Made by a program: the position numbers and the translations under genes. The notes under the pieces are model-generated. The model ran no database searches. It saw only the letters and a list, made by a program, of their open reading frames with translations, and was not told where the DNA came from. From Massilistercora timonensis (lineage in GTDB: Bacteria; Bacillota; Clostridia; Lachnospirales; Lachnospiraceae), in contig NZ_LT990039.1 in assembly GCF_900312975.1 (NCBI RefSeq), positions 2,705,592 through 2,769,591 of the forward strand: a stretch of 64,000 nucleotides of DNA. Direction: 5' to 3'. Positions 47,532 through 55,363 of the stretch are shown here, in pieces. Every line of letters begins with the position of its first letter. Position 1 is the first letter of the stretch.

Positions 47532-47858
47532 ATGAGACTATCAGAACAGTTAAAAGTCATATCGACGATGGATAGGATCCGGATCATTCAGGGAAAACGC
47601 GGGAATCGCGATCCGGAACATGATCCAGACGCGAAAATATTGTTTTGCGATTATATGGGATCTCTGCAGTATGCGGACGCGGAAACGGAATTCCTGACAC
47701 GGGATCCGGAAGTCGTCCGTATGGTCGCGCATATGGAAATCAGGCACAAAAAGTTCAGGGACCGCGGTTTAATGCCGCCGTATGAGCCGGAAGTGACGCG
47801 GATGTATGAATTTAAGGATCTGACAATTTTCCTTTACTACGATATTTATATTCAATAA
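47532..47858 (+). CDS. small phage protein, unknown (paralog-like)
   Basis: A 108-residue protein beginning MRLSEQLKVISTMDRIRIIQ, similar in layout to the preceding gene. GGAAAGGAACG lies upstream. It ends in aromatic-rich LTIFLYYDIYIQ. No family is recognised. Confidence 0.6.
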   Translation: MRLSEQLKVISTMDRIRIIQGKRGNRDPEHDPDAKILFCDYMGSLQYADAETEFLTRDPEVVRMVAHMEIRHKKFRDRGLMPPYEPEVTRMYEFKDLTIFLYYDIYIQ

Positions 47859-47875
47859 TTGGAAAGGCGGGAGAT

Positions 47876-48271
47876 ATGAAGCACGAACCAACAGCCGCAA
47901 CAATGGCGGGAATATATCACTTAATGGATATGGAACTGAAAGATCTAAATGCGATCGATATCCGGGAAGCGAATCAGGCGTTTCGCCTGATATGTGAAGC
48001 AACGGACGGGATTCAGATTGAATTAAACGACGCGATCGAGATTATGACATATCCGGGAAAGGTAGCGGACGCCGGGCGCACATCGGAGGGACTGCACGAA
48101 CAATTCACACAGATATACCGGACAGCGATCGAGATCGCCGGAAAATCGGTTCGTCTGGCAGCAATCGCCCGAACAGGGATCATTCAGTCGGAAACAATAA
48201 GCCGGATTGACAGGGCGGAGACAGGAGGGGGAAACAATGGACTTGAACGGAAATGTAATTTATGCAGTTGA
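47876..48271 (+). CDS. phage protein, unknown
   Basis: A 131-residue, mostly helical protein starting at ATG 47876 after GGAAAGGCGGGAG. It overlaps the next gene by 35 bases. No motif is recognised. Confidence 0.6.
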   Translation: MKHEPTAATMAGIYHLMDMELKDLNAIDIREANQAFRLICEATDGIQIELNDAIEIMTYPGKVADAGRTSEGLHEQFTQIYRTAIEIAGKSVRLAAIARTGIIQSETISRIDRAETGGGNNGLERKCNLCS

Positions 48272-48641
48272 TTTTGACGGGACGTTATCGTTCGGGCGGT
48301 TTCCTGATATCGGGGAGCCGAACTATAATTTGTTTCATTTCCTGATATCAGAAAAAGAGCGCGGGGCGCGGTTGATTCTGCACACATGCCGAACAGGGGA
48401 TAATCTGGCGGCGGCGGTGGATTACTGCCGGGATCACGGACTGGAATTTGAATTTGTGAACGAAAATCTGCCGGAACTAATTGAACTGTACGGCGGCGAC
48501 ACGCGGAAAATTAACGCGGATTTTTATATCGACGACAAAGCAATAAATCCGATCGCCGGACATTTTACGGTTGTTCCGGCGGGATTTAATTTCATCAGGG
48601 AAAGAGAGGGAAAAGACAATGTTTTTGACGAAAAGAAATAA
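48237..48641 (+). CDS. HAD-like hydrolase family phage protein
   Basis: A 134-residue protein. I take ATG 48237, with GGAGGGGG upstream. It shows the HAD nucleophile motif AVDFDGTLS near residue 12, the Thr motif ILHTCRTG, and the acidic metal site FYIDDKA. The family of compact HAD proteins in phages and gut bacteria is of unknown substrate; a nucleotide or polynucleotide phosphatase is plausible. Confidence 0.78.
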   Translation: MDLNGNVIYAVDFDGTLSFGRFPDIGEPNYNLFHFLISEKERGARLILHTCRTGDNLAAAVDYCRDHGLEFEFVNENLPELIELYGGDTRKINADFYIDDKAINPIAGHFTVVPAGFNFIREREGKDNVFDEKK

Positions 48642-48927
48642 ACGGCGGGACTTGCGGGAAGTGTACCGGGCAACGGAACGGATTCAGACGGCGGAAACGC
48701 CGCGAGAAGCCGACATATTGACGGGTTACGCGTTGGGAGTTATCGACGAAAAGTTCAGGAAAGGGAAACTGACAGCAGAATCAGCGGACGCAATCGCGGA
48801 AATGGCGGAAGTTGTCGGGGATGAAATGCGCCGGGACTTAATCGCGGAGCGCCGCGCCGCAGAATCAGGGCAGGAGGAAAGCAAGGTTTTTCAGATTGCA
48901 CAGTTTCAGGCAGTAGCGGAGAAATAA
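48619..48927 (+). CDS. small helical phage protein, unknown
   Basis: A 102-residue protein starting at ATG 48619, inside the 3' end of the HAD gene. It is helical and charged, with a basic start MFLTKRNKRRDLREVYRA. No family is recognised. A stable hairpin follows. Confidence 0.6.
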   Translation: MFLTKRNKRRDLREVYRATERIQTAETPREADILTGYALGVIDEKFRKGKLTAESADAIAEMAEVVGDEMRRDLIAERRAAESGQEESKVFQIAQFQAVAEK

Positions 48928-48931
48928 ACAA

Positions 48932-48971
48932 GGATCCCGGCGTCGGGCGGGGAACCGTAACGCCGGGATCC
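48932..48971. terminator. strong hairpin ending the early block
   Basis: GGATCCCGGCGT (48932-48943) pairs perfectly with ACGCCGGGATCC (48960-48971). There is no T run, so it is either an atypical terminator or an RNA structure. The 274-base gap to rep also contains a possible tiny ORF, an SOS box and smaller palindromes. Confidence 0.55.
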
Positions 48972-49012
48972 AAAGAATCAAACCAACTTTATTATAGCGG
49001 AGGGCGGAAGAA

Positions 49013-49108
49013 ATGTCAAAGCGCAATATCAGATCGGGGAGTTCTGGAAAAAAGAAACGGTTTCTTCCTATATATAATAGGAAAACAAAAAGAACGAATG
49101 TTCGATAA
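49013..49108 (+). CDS. possible 31-residue basic peptide
   Basis: ATG 49013 has GGAGGGCGG upstream and encodes a Lys/Arg-rich peptide (KKKRFLPIYNRKTKR). Its 3' part overlaps a TATAAT element and the SOS box, so it may be a chance ORF in a regulatory region. Confidence 0.3.
   Translation: MSKRNIRSGSSGKKKRFLPIYNRKTKRTNVR
49073..49104 (+). promoter_or_regulatory. candidate SOS-controlled promoter before rep
   Basis: TATAAT at 49073-49078 is followed 12 bases later by AGAACGAATGTTCG (49091-49104). That is 9 of 10 fixed positions of the LexA box and 13 of 14 bases of the recA box read on the other strand. The geometry copies the recA promoter. No clear -35 element is visible. Confidence 0.6.
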
Positions 49109-49166
49109 GGGACAGGGGGAACACGGCGGCTTCCCGTCCTTGTAATGGGTATTAAGATATCAACCA

Positions 49167-49180
49167 TTCTAAATTTAGAA
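49167..49180. promoter_or_regulatory. 14-base palindrome just before rep
   Basis: TTCTAAATTTAGAA is perfectly symmetric and lies 21 bases before the rep start. It could be an operator or part of the replication origin. A GC-rich hairpin (GGAC..GGGGAA with TTCCC..GTCC) lies just upstream at about 49110-49140. Confidence 0.4.
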
Positions 49181-49201
49181 CGTATCTGAAGGGCGGACGC
49201 T

Positions 49202-50068
49202 ATGGGAACGAAAAGAAAGTATTTCGATGATTACGATTTTGAAGAATCATATCAGAAATCGATCGAGGATATGGAGCAGGATCAGATCGAACGATATCTG
49301 AAGGAGAAAAGGGCGGGGATTGCGTATCAGACAAAGACAACGAAAGCCGGGGATCAGTTAGAAGCAGATATATACCCGGTATTCGGGAGCAGGAAGGACG
49401 CGCCACGCACAAAGAGAGGGAACAAAAGCCGCCCGGCGCAAAAGAACCTGAACAGTAAGAGGGCGCGGCGGTATTTGAATAACTTAGTCAGCGCGAATTT
49501 CGGACGCGGGGATCTATGGTGTACGTTCACATACGACGATCAGCATTTACCAGACAACCCGGACGAAGCTGATCGGCGGTTTACGAATTTCATTCGCCGG
49601 ATAAACAGACGCCGGAAACGGGCGGGAATGGATAACGTGAAATATATCTGCGTGACAGAGTATCACGAGGAGGAAGGGAAACGGACGCGCTGTCATCATC
49701 ATGTTATCATGTCCGGGGACGTTGACCGGGACGAATTGGAAAAGATATGGGGACAGGGCAAGCGGAATCATACGCGCCGGATTGATCCGGATCCGGAAAC
49801 GCACGTCGCCGGAATCGTGAACTATATAAGCAAAGACCCAAAAGGACGGAAGCGGTGGAGAGCGTCAAAGAATTTGAAAAAGCCTATTGTGACGAAATCA
49901 GTCTGTCGGTTCGGGAAAAGGACGGCGGAACGAATGGCGAAAGACCGGGCGTATTTAGAGGACAGGATCAGGAAGTCATATCCGGGTTACAAGTTCATTG
50001 ACGCCGAAATCAGGATAAACGATGTCAACGGCGGGTTTTACATATACGCCCGAATGGTTCGGGATTGA
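49202..50068 (+). CDS. HUH-type rolling-circle replication initiator (Rep), full length
   Basis: A 288-residue Rep. It has motif I LWCTFTYDD (near residue 105), the metal-binding HUH motif CHHHVIMSGD (His165-167), and motif III VNYISKDP with the likely nicking Tyr208 and Lys211. N-terminal residues 1-90 are charged and specific to this family. Such enzymes nick one strand at an origin and stay bound to the 5' end. The start is ATG 49202 with AAGGGCGGA. The SOS box upstream suggests induction on DNA damage. Part of the gene is duplicated downstream. Confidence 0.88.
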   Translation: MGTKRKYFDDYDFEESYQKSIEDMEQDQIERYLKEKRAGIAYQTKTTKAGDQLEADIYPVFGSRKDAPRTKRGNKSRPAQKNLNSKRARRYLNNLVSANFGRGDLWCTFTYDDQHLPDNPDEADRRFTNFIRRINRRRKRAGMDNVKYICVTEYHEEEGKRTRCHHHVIMSGDVDRDELEKIWGQGKRNHTRRIDPDPETHVAGIVNYISKDPKGRKRWRASKNLKKPIVTKSVCRFGKRTAERMAKDRAYLEDRIRKSYPGYKFIDAEIRINDVNGGFYIYARMVRD

Positions 50069-50115
50069 AAGGAGCCGCCGAGGATATAAAGGTATTCAGG
50101 AAAGGAGATTGAAAC

Positions 50116-50865
50116 ATGTTGACTATCACGACAAACAAAGCAGAGGTAAAAGGAATAGCGGAACGGACGATCACGGAACGCGCCCTGCCGATCACGGATT
50201 TCTGGACGAAGCGGATCGTGAATCTGTTGGGCTTTTCAGATTCCGACAAGCGCACAATCCTGCACAATCTGGCAGAGAATCGCAAAGGGACAACGGACGC
50301 GGAACGGGACGTCACATTCACGGCGGGCGGCGCGGCGGCGGGTACGGGAAAAGGAACAATCAGGATCGGGCAGAAGTCCGGCGTCGATTGCTTTATTCTG
50401 ACAATCCGGGACATTCTGGAAGTTCGGGGCGTGGCGGAGGATGAGGGGCAGGAAGCGGAACCGGAGGTCGTCGGTATGCCGAACGCGCCCGCTGTCCGCG
50501 TGATGACGCGGCAAATAGGATTCTGTAAGTATTGCAATCAGGGGCGCACGATAGAAGCCCCGGAAGGTTCATCCGCTGCCGATCTCAACGAATTAGCGAC
50601 GGAAGAATGTGAGTGTGACGAAGCGCGGCGGCAGAGGGAGCGCCGGGCAAGAATGGAAGCTGCAGGCGCATGGGCGCAGAATGTATTCAGCAATCAGGAC
50701 GGACAGCTTCAGACCGTATTGTGTGCGATTCACTCCACGTTTGAGGGCGCGATCGATTCCGTGACAATTAAAATCGGCAAGCGCACACACAAAATTGACA
50801 CGGATTCCGACGGGATGATTCGGATCCGATCGACGTTCAGAGACAGCAACGAAGAAACATTTTAA
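50116..50865 (+). CDS. phage protein with Cys cluster, unknown (copy A)
   Basis: A 249-residue protein starting at ATG 50116 behind AAAGGAG. The N-terminal half is of unknown fold. In the middle FCKYCNQGRTIEA and CECDEARRQRER form a CxxC...CxC set that may bind zinc. The C-terminal 60 residues contain IDSVTIKIGKRTHKI. It pairs with rep in each unit. Compared with copy B it has Gly/Gly/Asp where B has Val/Val/Gly within residues about 76-99; B looks more regular. Confidence 0.75.
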   Translation: MLTITTNKAEVKGIAERTITERALPITDFWTKRIVNLLGFSDSDKRTILHNLAENRKGTTDAERDVTFTAGGAAAGTGKGTIRIGQKSGVDCFILTIRDILEVRGVAEDEGQEAEPEVVGMPNAPAVRVMTRQIGFCKYCNQGRTIEAPEGSSAADLNELATEECECDEARRQRERRARMEAAGAWAQNVFSNQDGQLQTVLCAIHSTFEGAIDSVTIKIGKRTHKIDTDSDGMIRIRSTFRDSNEETF

Positions 50866-50887
50866 CAGGCAAAGGGGGCGGCGGTAT

Positions 50888-51481
50888 TTGAATAACTTAG
50901 TCAGCGCGAATTTCGGACGCGGGGATCTATGGTGTACGTTCACATACGACGATCAGCATTTACCAGACAACCCGGACGAAGCTGATCGGCGGTTTACGAA
51001 TTTCATTCGCCGGATAAACAGACGCCGGAAACGGGCGGGAATGGATAACGTGAAATATATCTGCGTGACAGAGTATCACGAGGAGGAAGGGAAACGGACG
51101 CGCTGTCATCATCATGTTATCATGTCCGGGGACGTTGACCGGGACGAATTGGAAAAGATATGGGGACAGGGCAAGCGGAATCATACGCGCCGGATTGATC
51201 CGGATCCGGAAACGCACGTCGCCGGAATCGTGAACTATATAAGCAAAGACCCAAAAGGACGGAAGCGGTGGAGAGCGTCAAAGAATTTGAAAAAGCCTAT
51301 TGTGACGAAATCAGTCTGTCGGTTCGGGAAAAGGACGGCGGAACGAATGGCGAAAGACCGGGCGTATTTAGAGGACAGGATCAGGAAGTCATATCCGGGT
51401 TACAAGTTCATTGACGCCGAAATCAGGATAAACGATGTCAACGGCGGGTTTTACATATACGCCCGAATGGTTCGGGATTGA
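50888..51481 (+). CDS. truncated Rep (197 residues) created by the duplication
   Basis: It is identical to residues 92-288 of the full Rep, starting at TTG 50888, and keeps motif I, HUH and the Tyr motif. Because the joint copied the upstream AAGGGGGCGGCGG site of the downstream gene, the fragment has a plausible ribosome site and start, so it may be made. It lacks the N-terminal 91 residues. It could be a remnant or a functional short variant. Confidence 0.75.
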   Translation: MNNLVSANFGRGDLWCTFTYDDQHLPDNPDEADRRFTNFIRRINRRRKRAGMDNVKYICVTEYHEEEGKRTRCHHHVIMSGDVDRDELEKIWGQGKRNHTRRIDPDPETHVAGIVNYISKDPKGRKRWRASKNLKKPIVTKSVCRFGKRTAERMAKDRAYLEDRIRKSYPGYKFIDAEIRINDVNGGFYIYARMVRD

Positions 51482-51528
51482 AAGGAGCCGCCGAGGATAT
51501 AAAGGTATTCAGGAAAGGAGATTGAAAC

Positions 51529-52278
51529 ATGTTGACTATCACGACAAACAAAGCAGAGGTAAAAGGAATAGCGGAACGGACGATCACGGAACGCGCCCTG
51601 CCGATCACGGATTTCTGGACGAAGCGGATCGTGAATCTGTTGGGCTTTTCAGATTCCGACAAGCGCACAATCCTGCACAATCTGGCAGAGAATCGCAAAG
51701 GGACAACGGACGCGGAACGGGACGTCACATTCACGGCGGGCGGCGCGGCGGCGGTTACGGGAAAAGTAACAATCAGGATCGGGCAGAAGTCCGGCGTCGA
51801 TTGCTTTATTTTGACAATCCGGGGCATTCTGGAAGTTCGGGGCGTGGCGGAGGATGAGGGGCAGGAAGCGGAACCGGAGGTCGTCGGTATGCCGAACGCG
51901 CCCGCTGTCCGCGTGATGACGCGGCAAATAGGATTCTGTAAGTATTGCAATCAGGGGCGCACGATAGAAGCCCCGGAAGGTTCATCCGCTGCCGATCTCA
52001 ACGAATTAGCGACGGAAGAATGTGAGTGTGACGAAGCGCGGCGGCAGAGGGAGCGCCGGGCAAGAATGGAAGCTGCAGGCGCATGGGCGCAGAATGTATT
52101 CAGCAATCAGGACGGACAGCTTCAGACCGTATTGTGTGCGATTCACTCCACGTTTGAGGGCGCGATCGATTCCGTGACAATTAAAATCGGCAAGCGCACA
52201 CACAAAATTGACACGGATTCCGACGGGATGATTCGGATCCGATCGACGTTCAGAGACAGCAACGAAGAAACATTTTAA
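51529..52278 (+). CDS. phage protein with Cys cluster, unknown (copy B)
   Basis: The second copy of the 249-residue protein, 1,413 bases after copy A, with the same ribosome site and Cys cluster. It differs from copy A by three residues and one silent change, all within 70 bases. It is followed by the gene at 52301 as in the presumed ancestral order. Confidence 0.75.
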   Translation: MLTITTNKAEVKGIAERTITERALPITDFWTKRIVNLLGFSDSDKRTILHNLAENRKGTTDAERDVTFTAGGAAAVTGKVTIRIGQKSGVDCFILTIRGILEVRGVAEDEGQEAEPEVVGMPNAPAVRVMTRQIGFCKYCNQGRTIEAPEGSSAADLNELATEECECDEARRQRERRARMEAAGAWAQNVFSNQDGQLQTVLCAIHSTFEGAIDSVTIKIGKRTHKIDTDSDGMIRIRSTFRDSNEETF

Positions 52279-52300
52279 CAGGCAAAGGGGGCGGCGGTTT

Positions 52301-52648
52301 TTGAAACGCTTTTATCTGGACTACAACGAAAGACAAATTGTCAACGCGGCGGTCAGAATGGATTCACAGCGCGGGAAGGCGTCGCCCTTTTCAAAGCGGG
52401 CAGAGGAAGCGATCAGGAAAGCGAAGGACAATATGGACGTCGGGGAAGTTGCGCCGGACGTCCGACGCGTCATAGTCGAAAAGATATATCAGTCGATCGC
52501 ATACAGTCAGCCGTGGGAGCGTTTGGGAGAAACATATTGCTATCGCGGACAATTCTATCAATTCCGAAAACAATTCTGCTATCTGGTGGCGGATTATATG
52601 GGATTGATAGACGCAAGACGAAAAAGGGAGAAGGAGGGAACCGGATAG
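52301..52648 (+). CDS. phage protein upstream of HNH/terminase, possible late regulator
   Basis: A 115-residue protein starting at TTG 52301 with AAGGGGG upstream. It is basic and helical with an aromatic-rich end (CYRGQFYQFRKQFCYLVADY). The position before HNH and terminase is where RinA/ArpU-type late activators lie in Firmicutes phages. No clear HTH is seen, so the assignment is weak. Confidence 0.5.
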   Translation: MKRFYLDYNERQIVNAAVRMDSQRGKASPFSKRAEEAIRKAKDNMDVGEVAPDVRRVIVEKIYQSIAYSQPWERLGETYCYRGQFYQFRKQFCYLVADYMGLIDARRKREKEGTG

Positions 52649-52649
52649 C

Positions 52650-52973
52650 ATGGCGAAAGATTTTTCGGACTGGTTTTATCATTCGCCCGCATGGGAGCGG
52701 ACGCGGGCGGCGTATATCAAATACGCGGGCGGATATTGCGAACGCTGCCGCCGGGAGGTGGAGCAGGGGACGCGTTCGCTTGCGGACATGAAGCCGATCA
52801 AGATTGTTCATCACAGAATATATTTAACGCCGGAGAACATAAACGATCCGGCGATCAGCCTGTCCTTCGACAATCTGGAAGGCGTCTGCGACGAACACCA
52901 CAACAAAGAACATAAAACGGGAAAAGGAAAAAGATTTTGTTTCGACAAACGCGGTCGTCCTGTCCCGTTATGA
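52650..52973 (+). CDS. HNH endonuclease
   Basis: A 107-residue HNH nuclease. It has a zinc-knuckle Cys pair CERC, the catalytic IVHHRIYLTPENINDP, and LEGVCDEHHNKEH. Small HNH proteins beside terminase in HK97-type cos phages are needed for DNA packaging. The start is ATG 52650, right after the previous stop. Confidence 0.92.
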   Translation: MAKDFSDWFYHSPAWERTRAAYIKYAGGYCERCRREVEQGTRSLADMKPIKIVHHRIYLTPENINDPAISLSFDNLEGVCDEHHNKEHKTGKGKRFCFDKRGRPVPL

Positions 52974-53109
52974 ACAATCAACCTTTACGCGCCGCAGACC
53001 GCCCCCCCGGTATGCGTTTTAAAAAGGCGGCGTTTGGAACCGAGGGAGGGACTTCCAAAAAACGCTGCAATACGCGCACATATAGGGGGGTTAGGAGAAA
53101 CTTCAATTT
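52974..53109 (+). other. noncoding gap before terS, candidate cos region
   Basis: This 136-base stretch between HNH and terS holds no convincing gene. It has unusual GC-rich features: CGCCCCCCCGG at 53000-53010 (C7) and AGGGGGG near 53083. HNH next to terS suggests cos packaging, and cos sites often lie here. No cohesive-end symmetry can be proven from this sequence. Confidence 0.35.
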
Positions 53110-53496
53110 ATGGCAGAAAAAAAGAGTACAATTTCAGGAAATACAGAAATATTGACAGACGCAAATATAAAAAAAGAGTATAACGCGATCCGGCGGATGT
53201 TTCGTTCCGTCAAAGACGACGATTCGGACAAAATGAAACTGTTAGAACGTATCATCGAGGAAGTGGCGTTCCAAAAAATCGCCATGAAAGCAGCAAAGGC
53301 GGACATGATTAAGAACGGACTTCAGACAACAACGAAAAACGCGTCACAAAAATTCGTAAAAGAAAATCCGGCAGTGCAGACATATGACAAATACGCCCGT
53401 TCATATGCGTCGAATATGAAAACGCTGATTGATATGCTGCCGCCGAAACAGAAAAAAGAAATTTCGCGGATCATGCAGCTTCGGGGGGATGATTAA
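53110..53496 (+). CDS. terS: phage terminase small subunit (P27-like)
   Basis: A 128-residue helical protein. It shows LLERIIEEVAFQKIAMKAA, then NASQKFVKENPAVQTYDKY, the typical P27-family pattern. It recognises phage DNA and guides the large subunit. The start is ATG 53110. Its gene ends next to a G6 run. Confidence 0.85.
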   Translation: MAEKKSTISGNTEILTDANIKKEYNAIRRMFRSVKDDDSDKMKLLERIIEEVAFQKIAMKAAKADMIKNGLQTTTKNASQKFVKENPAVQTYDKYARSYASNMKTLIDMLPPKQKKEISRIMQLRGDD

Positions 53497-53499
53497 AGC

Positions 53500-55263
53500 G
53501 TGGAGAAGCGCAAAGGGGCAGCAGGAGCAGAAAGCCGCCCGCCGATAACAGACAATTATATATTCCAGTATTACGACGCGATCCGGCGCATAAAGCGCGG
53601 GGAAAAGATCGCGGGCGTCAGGGCGGCGGGGCAGTTTATACATGACATTTTCCGGATCCTGACGGACGGGATCAAGTCCGGCGAATATATTTTCGACAGG
53701 AAAAAAGCAGGAAAAGCAATCCGGTTCATTGAAAATTTTTGTCATCATTCCGAGGGGCGGGCGGATCTGCTAAAACTGGAATTATGGCAAAAAGCCGTCG
53801 TTTCTGCGATATTCGGAATCATGGATCCGGATCGCCCGGACTGCCGTATGTTCCGGGAAGTCCTTCTGATTGTTGCGAGAAAAAACGGAAAAACATTACT
53901 TGCGGCGGCAATCATGGCGTATATGGCATACATAGACGGAGAGTATGGCGCGAAGTTATATTGCCTTGCGCCGAAACTGGATCAGGCGGAATTGTGTTTC
54001 GACGCCTTTTATCAGATTGTCCAGTCAGACGACGAATTAAATAAAATCACGAAAAAGCGCCGGACGGATATCTATATTCAGGATTTCAACACGTCCGTGA
54101 AAAAGATTGCGTTTAATTCCAAAAAGTCCGACGGATTCAATGTATATTTCTGCCTAAATGACGAGATCGAAGCGTGGCGCGGAGATTCCGGGCTAAAGCA
54201 GTATGAAGTCATTTCGTCGGCGACGGGCAGCAGGGCGCAGCCGCTTATCATGTCAACCGGGACGGCGGGATATGAGAACGAAGGAATATATGACGAACTG
54301 ATCCGGCGGGCGACGGCGTTTTTGAAAGGGCGAAAGATCGGCAAAGAAAAAGAGCGTCGGCTCCTGCCGTTCTTGTTCATCATTGATGACGTGGAAAAGT
54401 GGGACACGCGCGAGGAAATCGAAAAATCGAATCCGAATCTTGACGTTTCCGTTTCATGGGAGTATTACCGGGAGCAGATCGCGATCGCACATTCGAGCCT
54501 ATCAAAAAAGGCGGAGTTTTTAACAAAATTCTGCAATATCAAACAGAATTCTTCCGTCGCATGGCTTGATTTTCAGGACGTGGAAAAGGCAGCAGCAAAG
54601 GACGCAGACGGGATTCCGGCGTCGCTGTCGCTTGATGATTTCCGGGGCTGTTATTGTGTCGGCGGAATCGATCTGTCGCGCACAACGGACTTGACGGCGG
54701 CGGCAGTCGTGATCGAGCGGGACGGAATAAATTATTGCATTGTTCAATTTTTTATGCCGCAGGAACGGTATAAACAGGCAATCGACGAAGAAGGCGTACC
54801 GTACAATATATTCCGGGAACAAGGTTTTCTGACAATCAGCGGGGAAAACGTGGTCGATTATCACGACGTTTTTAAGTGGTTTTTCAATCTGGTAAAGGTT
54901 TACAAAATAAAGCCGCTGAAGGTCGGCTACGACAGATATTCAGCGCAGTATCTGGTTCAGGATATGAAAGACGCCGGGTTCCATATGGACGACGTATATC
55001 AGGGAACAAACCTGACGCCGATCCTGATCGAGTTCGAGGGAAAACTAAAAGACGGGCGGATCGTGTTTGGAGATAACGGACTTTTGCAGTCTCATTTCTT
55101 GAACGTCGCCGTCGATATCAGTCTGAAAGATTCCCGGATGAAGCCCGTAAAAATCGACAGACGGTCGCACATAGACGGATCTGTCGCCGTGTTCGACGCG
55201 TTTACAGTAAAAATGAAATACTATAACGAGATCGGGCGGCTACTGGAAAACCGCGGAAAATGA
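53500..55263 (+). CDS. terL: phage terminase large subunit
   Basis: A 587-residue HK97-type TerL. The Walker A-like motif is ARKNGKTLLAA (near residue 127), Walker B is FCLNDEIEAWRG, and the C-terminal nuclease acidic motif is GGIDLSRTTDLTAAAVV. It cuts and pumps DNA into proheads. It starts at GTG 53500, 4 bases after terS. A terminator hairpin follows. Confidence 0.95.
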   Translation: MEKRKGAAGAESRPPITDNYIFQYYDAIRRIKRGEKIAGVRAAGQFIHDIFRILTDGIKSGEYIFDRKKAGKAIRFIENFCHHSEGRADLLKLELWQKAVVSAIFGIMDPDRPDCRMFREVLLIVARKNGKTLLAAAIMAYMAYIDGEYGAKLYCLAPKLDQAELCFDAFYQIVQSDDELNKITKKRRTDIYIQDFNTSVKKIAFNSKKSDGFNVYFCLNDEIEAWRGDSGLKQYEVISSATGSRAQPLIMSTGTAGYENEGIYDELIRRATAFLKGRKIGKEKERRLLPFLFIIDDVEKWDTREEIEKSNPNLDVSVSWEYYREQIAIAHSSLSKKAEFLTKFCNIKQNSSVAWLDFQDVEKAAAKDADGIPASLSLDDFRGCYCVGGIDLSRTTDLTAAAVVIERDGINYCIVQFFMPQERYKQAIDEEGVPYNIFREQGFLTISGENVVDYHDVFKWFFNLVKVYKIKPLKVGYDRYSAQYLVQDMKDAGFHMDDVYQGTNLTPILIEFEGKLKDGRIVFGDNGLLQSHFLNVAVDISLKDSRMKPVKIDRRSHIDGSVAVFDAFTVKMKYYNEIGRLLENRGK

Positions 55264-55264
55264 T

Positions 55265-55312
55265 CCCCGGCAGCAGGACGAAAATTTCGTCATTCTGTCG
55301 GGGTTTCATTTT
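55265..55312 (+). terminator. terminator after terL
   Basis: CCCCG (55265-55269) pairs with CGGGG (55299-55303), with inner CAG/CTG and GACGAAA/TTTCGTC pairs, followed by TTTCATTTT. The left arm contains the GGCAGCAGGA motif. Confidence 0.7.
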
Positions 55313-55363
55313 GTATGATAAGGCAAGATAGAAAAAGTTTGAGCGAGGAAAGGGGGCGAAAGC

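Larger units (their letters stand above)
49465..52290 (+). repeat. 1,413-bp direct tandem duplication
   Basis: Unit 1 is 49465-50877 and unit 2 is 50878-52290, offset 1,413 bases. Only four differences were seen. Each unit holds the last 197 codons of rep and the whole 249-codon gene. The joints are a 15-base near match: GCGGCGGTATTTGAA inside rep and GCGGCGGTTTTTGAA at the start of the next gene (52291-52305), indicating formation by recombination or slippage at short homology. Confidence 0.95.

Noticed and set aside
52937..53155. 72-codon + ORF between HNH and terS
   Set aside because: It overlaps both neighbours, is composed of basic low-complexity sequence and lacks a ribosome site; the gap is better explained as noncoding.
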